Below, piece by piece: positions 31,570 to 42,708 of a stretch of 64,000 nt of DNA. A model generated the notes under the pieces. It saw only the letters and a list, made by a program, of their open reading frames with translations. It made no database searches and was not told the origin of the DNA. Source of the DNA: Henricia sp. BOLD:AAB3569 (lineage: Eukaryota; Echinodermata; Asteroidea; Spinulosida; Echinasteridae); assembly GCA_037783545.1 (NCBI GenBank), contig JBBELK010000059.1, forward strand, positions 35,887 through 99,886, in the 5' to 3' direction. The translations under genes and the position numbers were made by a program. Numbering within the stretch: position 1 is the stretch's first letter; the number at the start of each line of letters is the position of its first letter.

Positions 31570-32810
31570 GTTGCAAATTTCTCGTGTGTTACTTCAGAAT
31601 TTGTCTCTTAATTTATTGCATGATAACATTTCCACGTATTCATATTTTACATGCAGTTTTTACATGCATAGATTATGGTTGCCTGACGTCGGCCTAGGCC
31701 TATATATAACATTAACGTGAAGTTTGTTGAAGATACGAAAACAAGAGAGCAAGTGCAATAAATTAACCTTTGGAGATGTCCTTAAAAAGCTTGGCAATAC
31801 ATTATGACCTTCCGACGCATTTCAGCGATAAATTTATGAAATGGGTTGAACAAAGACGAATTCAAACCTTATGTGATGTAGATTATCATCAGTCGAGACA
31901 AATTCAATTGAAATCTTACGACATTGGATAGAAAAATTTTAAAATTGGTTGACCATTGATCAATTGGAAAGACCAAATCAACTGTAGCATTTAAGTGTTT
32001 CACTCGTCTTGGGACGAAATTAAAGTTAACCGGATATGAATTTGAATGTAAAAGGTTTTAAAATATGCGGGAAAACCTACATTATTTAATGTGTTTAATG
32101 AATTTCAATTCGCAGCGCATAGGCTGGTTTCCACCTAAACACTCGATGTTTGGGTGGCGCCATTGGCAGCTTACGGCCAAAGACACCGGGAATCATCTAA
32201 CTCTTCACAAAAGAATGCTTTGGGATCCTTTAAGTGCGTTAAACAGCACACTTGACCAACGGTTTTACATCCCTTCCAAAGGATGGAGCAAATGTGCTCA
32301 AGGGCACAGGTACCCCAGCTGGGTACCGAACCCACAACCCCAAAAGTCAGTAAATCACTAGGCCGCGGTACCCTACCATTGTTGGTTTTTTTGTTTTAAT
32401 TGTATATTTATGTCTATCTGCATTCCTTAAAGTTCTCTCTCATTTTATCAGTTCAATCATCTATCCGCCAATGACCTGTCTCAGAAGTAATTAATACATG
32501 TTTATCTGTAAATGGTTGTGCCAGGCATACGTTAAGTAACACTGCGCGGGAAATCGGCTGCTCATTAGCGAAATAGATTGATGTTAAATTAAAAGGAATA
32601 CAGGATTGCGGATGTGCCTTCGAGCTAAAGTAAAATGCCATTTGGCTAAATTCACGCACATTTGGGAAATCGCATGCTGATTTTGTTTACGACTGAATAT
32701 ACCTTCACGGAAATAGAATTATCATTTGTTAAACAGAAACGAATGCTTCTTTTACTAACAAAATGTACACATTTTCCAAATTTTTCCGGGAAAACCTCTA
32801 AGCCAACACC
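31570..32810 (-). repeat. Inverted repeat, right copy of second fold-back (outer and inner arms)
   Basis: 31570-31860 pairs with 30190-30480. 31855-32000 and 32700-32810 pair with 25780-26010. A SINE (32105-32373) and adjacent sequence interrupt the latter arm. Confidence 0.75.
32105..32373 (-). repeat. tRNA-derived SINE
   Basis: Minus strand from 32373: tRNA-like head with A-box-like GGCCTAGTGATTTA, then the B-box-like word GGTTCGGTACC (32322-32332), then a body reading ctccatcctttggaaggga and ggtcaagtgtgctg typical of metazoan tRNA-SINEs, and ending near 32105. GGCCTAGTG...GGTTGTGGGTTC heads are common to many marine invertebrate SINEs. It sits inside the right arm of the second fold-back and is absent from the left arm. 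Confidence 0.75.
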
Positions 32811-33470
32811 GGCTGAAGCTGAAACCAAAATGTTCCCGGGACTAGAATAAATTAGAAAATGCATAATATACATGTAGTTGTTAATTTGTACAAAAGGAAG
32901 GGAAACAAATTGTTTTAAAATTGTGCGTTCAAATATTTTGGTGAAAGTCTTCACTTTTTAGCTCCTTGGGGAAGCGCACCTGACCTTTAACTCCCTTTTT
33001 AGGTCCTAAATAATGTGCGGCTCAGATTAAAACAAAAATTAAGTGTGCCCGGGAGTATAATCAATTAGAAAATGCATTAAAAGTTGTAAATTTGTACAAA
33101 ATTAAGGGACCAAAGTTAAAGATGGCGTTCGAATATTTTGTAGAGAAATTCTCACTTTTTTGCTTCTTGCGGAAGGTCCCTTTAACTCGTTATTTAGGTA
33201 CTAACTAATGTGCGACTGAAGCTGAAACCAAAATTAAGTGTGCCCTGGACAAGAATCAATTAGAAAATGCATAAAACTTGTTAATTTGTACAAAATGAAT
33301 GGAACACATTGTTTTAAAGTTGTGCGTTCAAATATTTCGGTGAGAAATATTCACTTTTTAGCTCCTTGGGGAAGGGTCCCTTCTACTCCTTAATTAGGTA
33401 CTAATTATTCAGCGGCTGAGGCTGAAACCAAAATTAGGTGTGTCCTGGATCAGAATCAATTGGGATGTTT
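32811..33470 (-). repeat. ~200-bp repeat units, right arm (four copies)
   Basis: Units begin near 32832, 33042, 33238 and 33440 (gtgtgcccgggagtataatc and variants), 196-210 bp apart. Each contains ttagaaaatgcat, ttaatttgtacaaa, cggtgagaaat and gaagctgaaaccaaaatta. They are inverted relative to both 8640-8960 and 25470-25780. Confidence 0.88.
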
Positions 33471-33639
33471 AAGTTGAAAAGGAGTGTCTGTTGGGATATG
33501 TAAGAAAATTATGAAATTGTTCCGACTTCATCCTCTGGTGTATGTATTCTGAATGTTTCTTCATTTTCGAATGTGCGGCTGAATCGGCGGCTGAAACAGC
33601 GGGTTGCTGTTTCGGCATTTCACTTAAACTACATGTATA

Positions 33640-34290
33640 GGTGTCGTCATCCCGTGATAAATTATCTCGGGACGTCGTCATCCTACATTTTGTATGTCGT
33701 CATCCCGTGATAAATTATCGCGGGATGTCGTCGTCCTACATTTTGGATGTCGTTATCCCGTGATAAAATATATAGGGATGTCGTCATCCTACATTTCGGA
33801 TGTCGTCATCCCGTAATACATTAACTCGGGATGTCGTCATCCTACATTTCGGATGTTGTCATCCCGTGATAAAATATATCGGGATGTCGTCATCATATAT
33901 TTTGGATGTCGTCATCCCGTAATACATTATCTCGGGATGTCGTCATCCTACATTTCGGATGTCGTCATCCCGTGATAAAATATCTGGGGATGTCGTCATC
34001 CTATATTTTGAATGTCGTCATCCCGTGATAATTTATCTCGGGATGTCGTCATCCTACATTTCGGATGTCGTTATCCCGTAATACATTATCTTGGGATGTC
34101 GTCATCCTACATTTTGGTTGTCGTCATCCCATAATAAATTATCTCGGGATGTCGTCATTCTACATTCTGTATGTCGTCTTCCTGAGATAATTATCACGGG
34201 ATGACGACATTTTGCGCTGAATATGTTGTCATCCTGCGATAAATTATCACGGGATCTCAACAAGTCGGATGGCACTTCCAGAGCTCCGTA
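33640..34290 (-). repeat. Right terminal arm: palindromic-box array (inverted copy)
   Basis: This is the reverse complement of the 602-1380 array: repeated GGATGTCGTCATCC boxes with spacers such as cgtgataaattatctcg, ending in the same outer unique sequence that stops at 34290. The unit phase is not collinear with the left array, so copies have been gained or lost independently while the box sequence stayed recognisable. Just inward lies ctgtttcgg at 33607-33615, the uninterrupted counterpart of the target site used by the 7-kb insertion in the left arm. Confidence 0.9.
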
Positions 34291-34348
34291 GTAGGGGGCT
34301 ATCCAGCACAATAATATAATAGAGTGAGTTGGCGAGTACCGTTACGTG

Positions 34349-34862
34349 TCAACTGTGCCAACCCGCCAACCGTCCCAACTTAATGTTGAGACTTTCTAAC
34401 AATTAGTTGGGAACTGTCCCAATTTGCGGTCGCTGAACTGTAACTACATGTATGGTTACTGGCTCTGCTCACGTTTTACGTATCCATTGTGTTTGCGTAC
34501 AGTGTATTCTAATATTGTTCTTTTAGACAAAAATATTTTAAAAATAAGGACAATAATGACTTGTATGTAATGTTTGCTCATACCTACTCTCATTTAGCGA
34601 TATACTATCCTGCCGCCTTATTTTGTGATGTTTGTAACAAAACAATTCAACAGAAAATTTCCCCCTTGTGGCTCCTGTGCAAAATGATTGGGGAAATGCA
34701 TTGCCATGCAAGTAGCATGAACCGTTGTCAACAAAGTGAATGCATCTGCGCGAAAATTGACGTCACACTCTTCCAGCGCATAGTTGGGCCAGCTTCAACT
34801 TATTGTTAGGCAGTCTCAACAATTACATGTACATGTAGTTGGGGTGGTTGGCACAGTTGGGG
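34349..34862. mobile_element. ~514-bp fold-back element just outside the right arm
   Basis: The left end caactgtgccaacccgccaa, then ccgtcccaact and gttgagact..ctaacaat, pairs with the right end attgttaggcagtctcaac, then agttggggtggttggcaca followed by gttg. The arms are 70-90 bp with small gaps. No TSD identified and no ORF of note. Confidence 0.78.
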
Positions 34863-34892
34863 TGCAACAAGTACCATGCATGGGTCATACTA

Positions 34893-36032
34893 ATTAGCAT
34901 CAACAAAGCATCAACAAACAAGCATTGTCAATGTGTAAAAATGAATAGACGATACTTATTGGGTTCCCAAATATTAAGGATAGGATGTTTAATAACCGAT
35001 TAAAGATTTCAACAGCTAGTATCCCCTTAGTATACCGCAGTTTATTTCAAAATTGCCCTTTTTAAGTGGATACATCGCAAGCAAAAATACGGCTTTCAAA
35101 ATGAAATTTTCACGATTTCTGAAACACTCATTAGGTATTAATGATATGCGCATGACCCCAATTATACATGTAACTCAATCCAGAGAAAGAGAAGTAAACA
35201 CGATTGTCAGCTCCATACGTTTACACGCAAAAAACTCTGACAAACCGTCTGTCAGATGGTGTTTTTTAAGATGTTTTTTCGTGCAAAAAGCCAGAGATAT
35301 GCCTAGTAGTTGGGTGACTGTATGTTTTACCAGACACCATAAAAAAAGAGCAGAAAATATTTTTCAGAAAATTATATTTTATGTTCAATACTACACAAAC
35401 ATCACAACCCTGTTTGTAAACAAACCAAGTGACCTCGAATGTTTCAGAATTTCGAGTAAAAAGGGTTGGAACTGAATTGCATTTTAAACAAAAGACTTTC
35501 GCTTTTTGGCAGAAAACATGTGGATAGTGGGATATACTAGCTGTTTAAACGGAAAAAAACCGGTTAAATTTGTCAAACGTTTAAATGAAAGCCAACTTTA
35601 AAGAATTTACTTTCAGAGGGTTATTTGTAATGACTTCATGAAACTGAAATAAATTTAGATGGGGTCGTAGTAAAATTTCAGATAAAGGTTCAGCTATTAT
35701 TTTGGAGGCCTAGGGGTATTATGTACATGTAGCACATGCATCTTTAAATGCCAGCTACAATCTTCAGTGTCAACCGAATGGTTAACCGACCCTGAAAGAT
35801 TTGCAAACCAGTTTCTGAATTGTTCTATACGGGAGTCAAAACCGCCTTCAGTACATGTAGTTGTCAAATTTTTATTGCCTTTTTAAGCAGCTCTAAGTGA
35901 GAAACTGTATCTCCTTTTTTACTGAACAAGATTATTTTGATTCTAGTAGGTTTCCTACCCTTGCATGTGGAGGCAGAACATTTATTGTATGTACAGCTTG
36001 TTGATGCTTTGTTGACCCCTGTTGACGCTAAC
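34893..36032. mobile_element. Possible 1.1-kb element with short inverted ends
   Basis: ttagcatcaacaaagcatcaacaa (about 34897) and the reverse complement of 36000-36032 (ttagcgtcaacaggggtcaacaaagcatcaacaa) match apart from an 8-bp gap. Between them is an AT-rich interior with a 140-codon ORF (35053-35475) that I do not recognise and a diverged copy of the hAT MITE (35550-35830). The pairing is short, so this is tentative. Confidence 0.45.
35550..35830 (-). repeat. Diverged copy of the 342-bp hAT-type MITE
   Basis: In reverse complement it shares with 4347-4688 the words cagaaactggtttgcaaatc, ggttaacc, ctttatctgaaattttacta, cgacccatctaaatttattt-like and catgaagt. The ends are degraded. Confidence 0.7.
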
Positions 36033-36649
36033 CACATGTGCATTGGTGGCTGTTGACTCTACATATTATGACCCTCATGCATCTACATGTGCAAGGAAAA
36101 CAATTATACAAATTAAACTAATCAAGAGAGCCGATTTCTATGGTTCTACACATGATAAGTCCCTCATCATGACATTAGCCAACCTCGTGGTGCCAACTTC
36201 ATAAAGCGTTATAAAAGCATAACAATTTGCTTTTTACCACTTCGCAATGTGGAACTGCATGCAGTTCTACCGGTACATGTGTGAGTGATTTGAGGGCGGT
36301 TGTCTCAAATATTGTTGGCTTGGGATCAAGTCAGTTTGGGGTTTTTTACCTGTGACCTGACTCTGGAGAAAATATGACTTGTATCTAAACTTGTGAAATA
36401 AGATTGATTTACGACTTGAAATAAAATCTACATTTAGTCATCAAGTCTGCAGCCCCAGAGACATGTACAGCAGTTCCTGAGACACAAGGGCTCAAACATA
36501 GGCATCCGTGCCCCTTTTTTGTCAAACATTTTCAAATTTAGGGGCCCATATCTCAAAAACCACTGGTCCAATTGACCCAAAATTTCGGATTTGGTGCTGT
36601 GGGATCCAATTAGTAAGTATACCGAGTTTCATCAAATCTGAGATGATCA
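36033..36649. other. No gene recognised
   Basis: AT-rich, unremarkable. 36540-36640 (atctcaaaaaccactggtcc, ccgagtttcatcaaatctga) has the look of a dispersed repeat but no second copy is in the window. Confidence 0.35.
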
Positions 36650-37137
36650 GGGGCCAATTTCATAAAACATGTTAGCATCCGATTTGATTAAGCAGCGCTC
36701 TCTCCATTTTATAAAACTGTTTAAACTCTAGCAAACCAAACAGCATGCTAACCTACCAATTTTTTGCTAACGTGCCGCCATCTTTATTCTTCGCCATTCT
36801 TGGCAAAATTCGAGACACATTTTCCAACAGATTTACACAACTTTCAGCTGTTGTTGAAATATTCCAGTCAGCGACAGGCAAGGGTCTTCTGTGGTAGTGA
36901 TAATCATCCCAAAATGAAAACATAACCGGTGATGGTACTTGAAAATTTGTACGTTGACTATAGAAAGCAGACGATGAACGCGTTCGAACAAAACAGACGA
37001 CAGCGTTGCGCACACACTCTCTTCACGCACTTAGAACAACAAGTTTTATGAAATACGCCCTTACTTGAGCGAACTTTCGTGCTATGCTTAATCAAAAATT
37101 GTTGATTAAGCGTAACATGTTTTATGAAATTGGCCCC
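36650..37137. mobile_element. 488-bp MITE-like element
   Basis: The left end ggggccaatttcataaaaca followed by tgtta is an exact reverse complement of the right end taacatgttttatgaaattggcccc (25 bp). Similarity continues inside (gattaagc). ORFs of 65-86 codons on the minus strand are not recognisable. No target duplication is visible. Confidence 0.8.
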
Positions 37138-39084
37138 AGGTTTAACCGATTGGGTGATTTGACATGGAATGACTCACCTTTCTAATGCTGTACACGCCCA
37201 AGTGCACAAACGTGGCGCATAATAAAGGAGAGTGCAAAGGAGAGTGCAAAGCAGATTTTTCATGATACGGTTGAGAGCAGGAATTTTGTGCGTAAATGTC
37301 ACTCGGACGTGCTTCCTTCTTCATGGTTGACTACTGAAGATACGAAAGACTAAAGGATGATAAAATAGAGTAACACACATGTTAAGAAGAAATAGGCATT
37401 CACAAATTTTGATGCGAGATGTACCAAGTCTAAACTACATGTACCATATAGTCTTAAAGGCCACCATTTGCAAGATAAACGTTTTTACAGATTTGTGGAA
37501 TATGAGTGTAACATACACATGTGTCTTTCCACACTAATGGGCCTATTTGTAGAATCGGTCAATAATTCCTTTCAGATGTCTTTAAATCCTAAACTAGGAT
37601 ATCTACTGGCACCTCGGTTGCTGTGTCAAGTGTATTTGTGGTCGATTTGAGGGTGAAAACTGTTGCTTTTCTGGGTGCGTGCATGTGGTGCGAAAGCTTG
37701 GAATAAACCTTTTCACGGTTATCGACACCATCTTGTTCACACGGCAAATAAACACACTTTCAACTTGCTACCGTATGCATAGTATGAGTGCGTGTTCGGT
37801 GGAATTTTGTTTTTGTATTGTTGGACCACTAGATGTACATGTATGCACTCGCTACGATCCGCGCACGCGCACGCACACGCAGTCGCGCATTACGTACGCA
37901 CTGTGGACGTTTCTTTGTATTCGTGCACTTAAGAGAATTGGGCGGAAAATCGTTGTTTTCTCCAAATTCTTCCCTCATCCACCCCAATTTTTTCCTAATC
38001 CATGTTTCTAAACTTTACTCCTGAACCCTAACCTTTTTTTTTAACCCTCCACCCCCACCCTAACCCCTTTTTCCAAGTTTGGACAACATGACTGTGGATT
38101 TGAGCGAACGAGTGCAAGTCCACAATCCGTCACTTTTCCCTGCAAATTGTCGACTTGAATGGGTTTCGAGTCCACACCACGTACGCAAGGTGCGTACACA
38201 GCAACGCACATGTATGTTTAAACTGCCCCGTGAACAAGATTTGATAACTCAGTTTATTATGATGTTGAATCATACATGTACATGTACATGTATGTCCCAT
38301 ACCACGTCCTACATGTAGCCCCATACTCTGTGGCCAAGATAGTCTTGGCTCCAAGACCTTCGTGTTAGTTTTTGTTGTTGCTATACAGAATTCCCACAGC
38401 GCGCGATGAACAGTGCGCGAAACTATTGAGGGCGTTTTTTCATACATTTTAATCGATTATTTGGTGTATTCGTAGCGGTAGTACGTATTCGTTGCACTGG
38501 TATCGATACCAGTGGTGCATACGATACTGGACCTTCTCGAAGGTCTTGGCAATCTTGGCAGCAATTCTTAACTTTTTCTTTATTTCTCCCTTGGAAATCC
38601 AAGGGAGCCAATCAGTGATTAGGTTGGGACCATAGCGTGAATTATTCATTAGGCAAACGTAAAACAGGTTTATGTGTGTGTAAAATGCCTGCGGGATGTC
38701 TGTTGGGTTGATCGAGTCAACAGCCCCAAGTGTTATTTTTGACGTGTAGGAAAAACTCGGCATCGGGAAAATTTGCGGACAAGCGAGCGCACCGCACTGC
38801 CTGCAGGCGCAGGCAGCTATCGGTACGGTCGGCCTTCCGGCTAACGGCCGCCGGTATTTCACCTGGGGATTTCAGTACCCTGCTTGTTACTCGTCTTGAA
38901 TTAAATTATATAGATAATCGATCTCATCAAACCAAATAAAAAGGTTATAAAAACAGACAAATAAGAGGGGAAATGTTAAGAGGTTACCCCGATGTTTAAA
39001 AAAAGGGTAATTTTGGAAGGGAAAACCAATAATTTTCTTATACAGGTCTATCAATTGTCCAACCCCCTCCCCCACCCCGGGCTA
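37138..39084. other. No supported gene; one CpG-rich patch
   Basis: 37850-37895 is an alternating gcgcac tract. 38271-38291 is a tacatg microsatellite. 38750-38870 is CpG-rich (ggccttccggctaacggccgccgg). A 137-codon minus-strand ORF (38449-38862) crosses that patch and a 110-codon plus-strand ORF lies at 37679-38011; I recognise neither, and no splice or promoter pattern supports them. Confidence 0.35.
38495..38514. repeat. 20-bp perfect palindrome
   Basis: cactggtatcgataccagtg, self-complementary without spacer. Confidence 0.9.
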
Positions 39085-39195
39085 CCCTAACCAAGGTTAA
39101 CTCGGCTCGAATTTTATCATGTGGTAATTAATCTGTGGTAACAGATTACCACATCAGATACAATTCGAGCCGAGCTAGGTAACCTTGGCTAGGTC
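39085..39195. mobile_element. ~110-bp fold-back MITE
   Basis: The left arm ccaaggttaactcggctcga then att.tatc.tgtggtaat and its reverse complement meet around 39137 (aatctgtggtaacagatt). One arm has a 3-bp insertion (agctaggtaacc). Almost no unpaired loop. Confidence 0.85.
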
Positions 39196-40952
39196 TACCC
39201 CACAAACGAGGTGGAGATTGTCAATTTCCGAGTGACAAATTTCCCACCCCTGGAAAAAATGTAGGTGACAAAATCCCCACCCTGGGGCATAAAAACCAAA
39301 TCCCCATCCCCTAGGTGGGGACAACAATTGATAGGTGCATTAGATGAAATCAAGCCCCCTGTATTTTTCCACAGGGTCTCAAGCTATGCCCAGCCTATAC
39401 TCCTTTTCCTCTCGGCCTGCTCGTACATCATCACAAACTGTATGTTCAAGTTTGACAGTAAAGTGTTCGAGTTATAGTCTCAACAACAAACTAATTTGAA
39501 ATGCTGTTCAACAAAATTCACAAATACCAGGGCAAAACAAAATCTCAACACATGTCCTATAATGTTTGTTTTACATACCCATTTTTAATACATGTACCCG
39601 GTCAGTAAACACATTGTATATAGTACCACTTGACCAATAAAGGAAAGAACGTGTCATCCAGGGTATAAACAGAAATTCACAGAATGGAATTTTAATATGA
39701 TGTTTATGTCCTTGACTGGACATCTCTTAAATTGAGAACTGTTTGCATCACAAAACAGTCTGAAATGACCTAAGATATTCTTTGCCTATTCTTGTTTGCA
39801 GTTCATCTTTCTTAAATAATGCAATCATGTTTTCTAAAAAAGCACATCAGTACTAGACGATTAAATAAAAAAGAGATGCCCACATGTAGAGCCAAGAAAG
39901 GAAATAACAGACCTTTTGCTGTACAAATTTCATATATGACACAATGTTACATTTTTATCAATCATGTTAATAGCATAGGTCTTGTTTGAGATTTACATTA
40001 CTGTTTTTTTTATTGGACAACATCATCATATTAAAAAAAGAACTATACATGTACAAGTATATGCAACAGAATGACCCCATTACCATCATGGAGGATTATA
40101 GGCCTACACATGCTGTTCCTTCTACAAATGTGGATTGTTTACATCTAACCTGCAACATACATGTACTAAAGTGATGTTGATATGTCTGATATGGAGAAAT
40201 TAATGACATCCAATATTCACGTTGTTTGGTTTGTTTGATTTTGTGCACATTCACTGCACTAAATTCCCTCACATTGCCCTGGTAGTTTGACTATAACAGT
40301 CGTGTATAATCACAACTCAGTCCTTGAATCTATGCAGTGACCACTGGGATTTACTAAATCATTTTTCGCTTTAGCATTGTACATTTTCGTGCCATTTCAT
40401 TAAAAAAATGATTATCCAAAAATCACAGCCTTGAACACGCGTAGTTAAAAGAGCAGACGTGATATTGTCAGAGATTAATTACTGCATTCCAATGCACATC
40501 AGTGATCTGAAGTCTGTTTACAGAGAATAAGCAGTCGCACTTTGCTGCAGCACTTGGTGCAGGCAGGATATTTGCATCCAAGTAAACAAAAACAACATTA
40601 AATCAGTATTTAAAATTGTCTTGAAACAAAAGGTTTTAATCTTGGTTGTACTGGTTTGGTTTACATTTGCTTATTTCAGCAATTATGGATTGCCGACTTG
40701 TAGGCCTAGTTATACAAACAGTATATAAACACATACAAGTACTGAAACAAATCCCAAACTTATGAAAAAAGACATGTAAATGTAGTAATAATACGGTTGA
40801 TGAAAATCACAATCACTGTGTCATTGTTTTACTGCACATGGCATTTTGTAGGCCTACATGTATGATGCATGCAGTTATTTAAAAACTGGGCAGAGGGCAC
40901 TTAACTTGTTCATAACATGAAAACAATTATCGAAATACAGCTATACACCATT
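39196..40952. other. No gene recognised
   Basis: 39210-39330 has repeated gacaaatttcccaccc/gacaaaatccccaccc words. The remainder is AT-rich with nothing identified. Confidence 0.35.
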
Positions 40953-41700
40953 AGTAGAAGAGAGGTGTTACTTGGAACAGTGGGTATGTTGAAACATTTA
41001 TATTTTCTTCCACGGCATCAGTTATTTTTAAGAAATATTGCATTGTATGCTAATGATGTTCATAGATTCACTTGACTAGTTTTTGAGTACAAAATGAGGT
41101 TAACGAGATGTCAAATTGTAGTCACTGTTTTTTAAACAGGCCAGCGGGTTTAGTTGGAACAAAATGAGGGGGCTAGTTGGAACATGTTTCATTGACCACA
41201 TGAAACAGGCCACCTGTTTACAGTTGCCAGTCCCGAAGGTGGCAACTATATACACGTTTCACTGCATTATAAGTGAACAGTTGTCAATGACTCCCTGTAC
41301 CCCAAAGAGTTGATTAGCACCCCAATTTACAGCTTAAGTGTATGCCTTGCTAATTAGGGTGATCACAGAAGTTATAGTAGTTTTTAAATGACAACATACC
41401 ATGTTTCAACTTACCCCATAGGTGGGGCTAGTCGGAACAGCTGAAATGGTCATGTTCAAGTTGGATTATCCGAGAAACCAGCGAGTCTTAACATTTTATA
41501 AGCTCCATTAATTTGTAGCCCAAATAATTATGTATGCTTAAAGTGGTACGGTTGTTTTTTCTTTAACCCCAACACTCCTCAATCCTTCAAAATCAATATG
41601 ATTTTACATTAACCCTAGGAATTTAGGGTTACTAAATTATGTTAGTGTTTTATAGTCGATTTTGTGAAAAATGTTCCAACTAACCCCACCCTCCCCTACT
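40953..41700. mobile_element. ~750-bp element with degenerate TIRs
   Basis: The left end agtagaagagaggtgttact followed by tggaaca resembles the reverse complement of the right end, agtaggggagggtggggtta gttggaaca. The interior carries several more gttggaac/ggggctagtcggaac words (41150-41200, 41425-41440). No ORF. Confidence 0.65.
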
Positions 41701-42352
41701 TTGTACATGGGTATTATGATTTTGGTTTTGGGGGCTAAACATTAATCATGCACACAAAAGATTGTTTTTACTGGACCATGAATGGACATTTAATTGCATT
41801 TTATTCACTATTTCCCAGTACATGTATTTACAAAAACAGCAATGTGATGACAAGTTTACTGATCGAGTAAAGGCAGATGAAAGCAGTGAGTTGAATAATA
41901 AATATCATCATAAGAGCAAGAAAAACAACAAATTAAGACTTTGATTGTTTGATTTGGATGTCATCTCTTCTTTATATTAGGAGAATTTTCCTTTGTTTGT
42001 TACTCAGATCGGGGGTAGAGGGGGGAGGGGGGGGGGGGGTGACCTCACTTCCTCTCTGGATTCTAGTTCCCCTATTTGGCATACCGTACGCTTCAGTCAT
42101 TCTAGATCTGAGGCTCAGTTCACAACGCGGAAGCTGGACCGGGAAACTCGCCCGTAAAACGGCTCACATGTTCGGCAAATGTTATGTATGTTTACCGAAC
42201 AGTTGACCTGTTGACCTTACGTGTTGTGAACTCTTTGCTGATGCATACATTATTTTACAATCTTCCGTCAATCACCAACCACGACAATGAATAATGCAAA
42301 CATCATCTGATATTAGCATAGTCTGGTCCCGCCCTCAAATGCCAAGATCGTA
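41701..42352. other. Non-genic; G-tract and small inverted repeat
   Basis: G-rich run at 42020-42039. A short inverted pair gttcacaacgcg (about 42118) and gtgttgtgaac (about 42222) flanks roughly 115 bp. An 85-codon ORF over the G-tract is not credible. Confidence 0.45.
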
Positions 42353-42489
42353 AAGACGTTAACTGGGTCCAAATCCACAAGAACGACAGTCCAAATACAA
42401 GTACTTGAAGTGCGCCCTCTATTGGGCATGCAATTAAGTGTGCTCATATTCTATGAACGTGTGACAAACACAGACAGTTAACGTCTTTA
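42353..42489. mobile_element. ~137-bp element with 14-15-bp inverted ends at the satellite border
   Basis: aaagacgttaactg (42354-42367) and cagttaacgtcttt (about 42475-42488) are exact reverse complements. A looser outer pair, gcatagtct and agactatgg, surrounds them. The satellite starts within 10 bp of the right end. Confidence 0.65.
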
Positions 42490-42708
42490 GTAAAGACTAT
42501 GGCTGTTGGGACACCCTGCGCTGCGCTGGTGTACATTTGTACGGCCGTTGACTCACCCCAGATTGTGACGGGAATTAGGTCAAAGTGTGTCCCAAATGCC
42601 GGCAAATTTGGAAATCAAGGAATTGTCCAACCAACTTCAAATTTTGCATGCTCCAAACTGTATATATTCCGCACTTGTCATGCAAAATTGACAGATTTTC
42701 GCTAGGAA

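Larger units (their letters stand above)
602..34290. mobile_element. Giant composite fold-back region bounded by long inverted arms (33.7 kb)
   Basis: The sequence beginning TACGGAGCTCTGG at 602 reappears as its reverse complement ending at 34290, and the match continues inward through a palindromic-box array and about 200-bp repeats. Arm order from the outside in is: unique end of about 50 bp, box array, short spacer containing ccgaaacag, then the 200-bp units. Homology stops exactly at 602 and 34290, so these look like true element ends. Long inverted repeats made of tandem subrepeats are the hallmark of fold-back transposons (Drosophila FB and Galileo, sea-urchin TU). I see no transposase and no clean target duplication (left flank gaggatggg, right flank gtagggggc). 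It could also be two separate elements in opposite orientation rather than one mobile unit. Confidence 0.55.

Noticed and set aside
592..34300. Target-site duplication of the giant element
   Set aside because: gaggatggg and gtagggggc do not match well enough to claim a duplication.
35053..35475. 140-codon ORF as a gene
   Set aside because: No motif, no repeat of the frame elsewhere, lies inside a probable mobile element in AT-rich DNA.
38449..38862. 137-codon minus-strand ORF as a gene
   Set aside because: No recognisable domain; crosses a CpG-rich patch that can lengthen frames by chance.
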